DNA from: Clostridiales bacterium
GTDB taxonomy: Bacteria > Bacillota > Clostridia > TANB77 > CAG-508
Direction: 5' to 3'
Assembly (NCBI GenBank): GCA_004553715.1
Contig: SFKP01000010.1
Coordinates: forward strand, 1 to 64,000
DNA: 64,000 bases
Shown here: in pieces, positions 63,639 through 64,000 of the stretch
Position numbering within the stretch: position 1 is the stretch's first letter
How the letters are laid out: each line of letters opens with the position of its first letter
Program-made: the position numbers and the translations under genes
Notes under the pieces: model-generated
Database searches by the model: none
Told to the model about the DNA's origin: nothing
The model's input: only the letters and a program-made list of their open reading frames with translations

Positions 63639-64000
63639 CTACTCCTTTCGAATAAATATGAGAATTACATTTCCATATTTTCTTTCGTCATAAATTTCTA
63701 TTCCATCAATCAATAAAATATCATTTTTTTTGTTAATATCATTTGTTTCTAAAACTATAATACCATCTTTGGTTAATAAATCATATTTTATTACAATGTC
63801 TATTGCTTTTACAGCAAAATCTGTTTTATATGGTGGATCTAAAAATATAAAATCAAATTTGTTTTTTTTATCACATAATTGTTTTAATGCTAGATTATAA
63901 TCTTTTCTTAATATAACACTTTGATTTTCAAATTTTGTGTTTTGCACATTTTTTGTAATTGCTTTTATTGCTTTTATATCTTTATCGCAAAATACTGCTT
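63639..64000 (-). CDS. rsmD: 16S rRNA (guanine966-N2)-methyltransferase, partial
   Basis: The C-terminal 120 residues are present. AVFCDKDIKAIKAITKNV (SAM-binding acidic loop), FDFIFLDPPYKTDFA (catalytic DPPY motif) and ETNDINKK-VLETN-type sequence identify RsmD. The N-terminus lies beyond the window edge; the frame is open to base 64000. It methylates G966 of 16S rRNA during 30S assembly. Confidence 0.88.
   Translation of the reverse strand, partial: AVFCDKDIKAIKAITKNVQNTKFENQSVILRKDYNLALKQLCDKKNKFDFIFLDPPYKTDFAVKAIDIVIKYDLLTKDGIIVLETNDINKKNDILLIDGIEIYDERKYGNVILIFIRKE

Overview
This is a low-GC window from a spore-forming Firmicute, most likely an uncultured member of the Clostridia. The evidence is strong AT bias, AGGAGG ribosome binding sites and the sporulation genes spoVG, spoVS, spoIIM, ytfJ/gerW, sigH and a cotJC remnant. 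Other typical Firmicute genes are gatCAB, prkC/prpC, ymdB-spoVS, ireB-ruvX and recA-recX-scpA. No rRNA, tRNA, CRISPR array, phage or complete insertion sequence is visible.

Layout. 1-1000 is a type III toxin-antitoxin locus: promoter, three pseudoknot-like antitoxin RNA repeats, leaky terminator and a ToxN/AbiQ endoribonuclease. It abuts a 5'-truncated cotJC. 1593-8506 (minus) holds Cu/Zn SOD, a broken metK, the str operon (rpsL-rpsG-fusA-tuf), ruvX and ireB. 8799-12817 is an uncharacterised trio: a secreted/membrane protein, a CpaE/TadZ-like protein with AT-hook motifs, and a GAF protein with a degenerate GGDEF domain. 13100-18778 has spoVG with a SigH-type promoter, murC, asd, dapA, a DUF4363/DUF421 pair and a small 4-TM protein. 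18865-34119 (minus) has a two-component system, ftsH, alr, a FemABX transferase, a dCMP deaminase, a class A PBP, dprA, folD and gatCAB. 34509-48317 has a GC-richer zinc-ribbon ORF, xerD, spoIIM, an endonuclease Q-like gene, rnhA, tmcAL, ytfJ, scpA, recX, recA, a nucleoside kinase and a solute-binding protein. 48634-64000 has spoVS, ymdB, sigH, pgsA, rpe, prkC, prpC, rlmN, a GH15-like enzyme, a beta-CASP hydrolase, ftsK and rsmD.

Most striking observation. Eight genes (ruvX twice, dapA, a small 4-TM gene, a histidine kinase, ftsH, endoQ, rnhA, prpC) have a frame break of exactly the same kind. A zero-frame CGG codon is met, and the protein continues as its family expects only if the C is skipped and the next triplet GGN is read as glycine. 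In a manual scan of every other gene I found no in-frame CGG, although CGG is common out of frame. This looks like genome-wide +1 frameshifting at an unassigned or starved CGG codon. A systematic sequencing artefact is the main alternative. Two other breaks (a class A PBP and ftsK) are of a different kind, a missing A in an A-run, and metK has a deletion of about 15 residues.

Repeats. A 143-144 bp MITE-like element is present in five copies with matching terminal inverted repeats, a 23-bp central hairpin and 8-bp target duplications; two divergent relatives also occur. In three places the element edge supplies the stop codon of the neighbouring gene. Other repeat families sit at 1478-1548 and 48354-48573.
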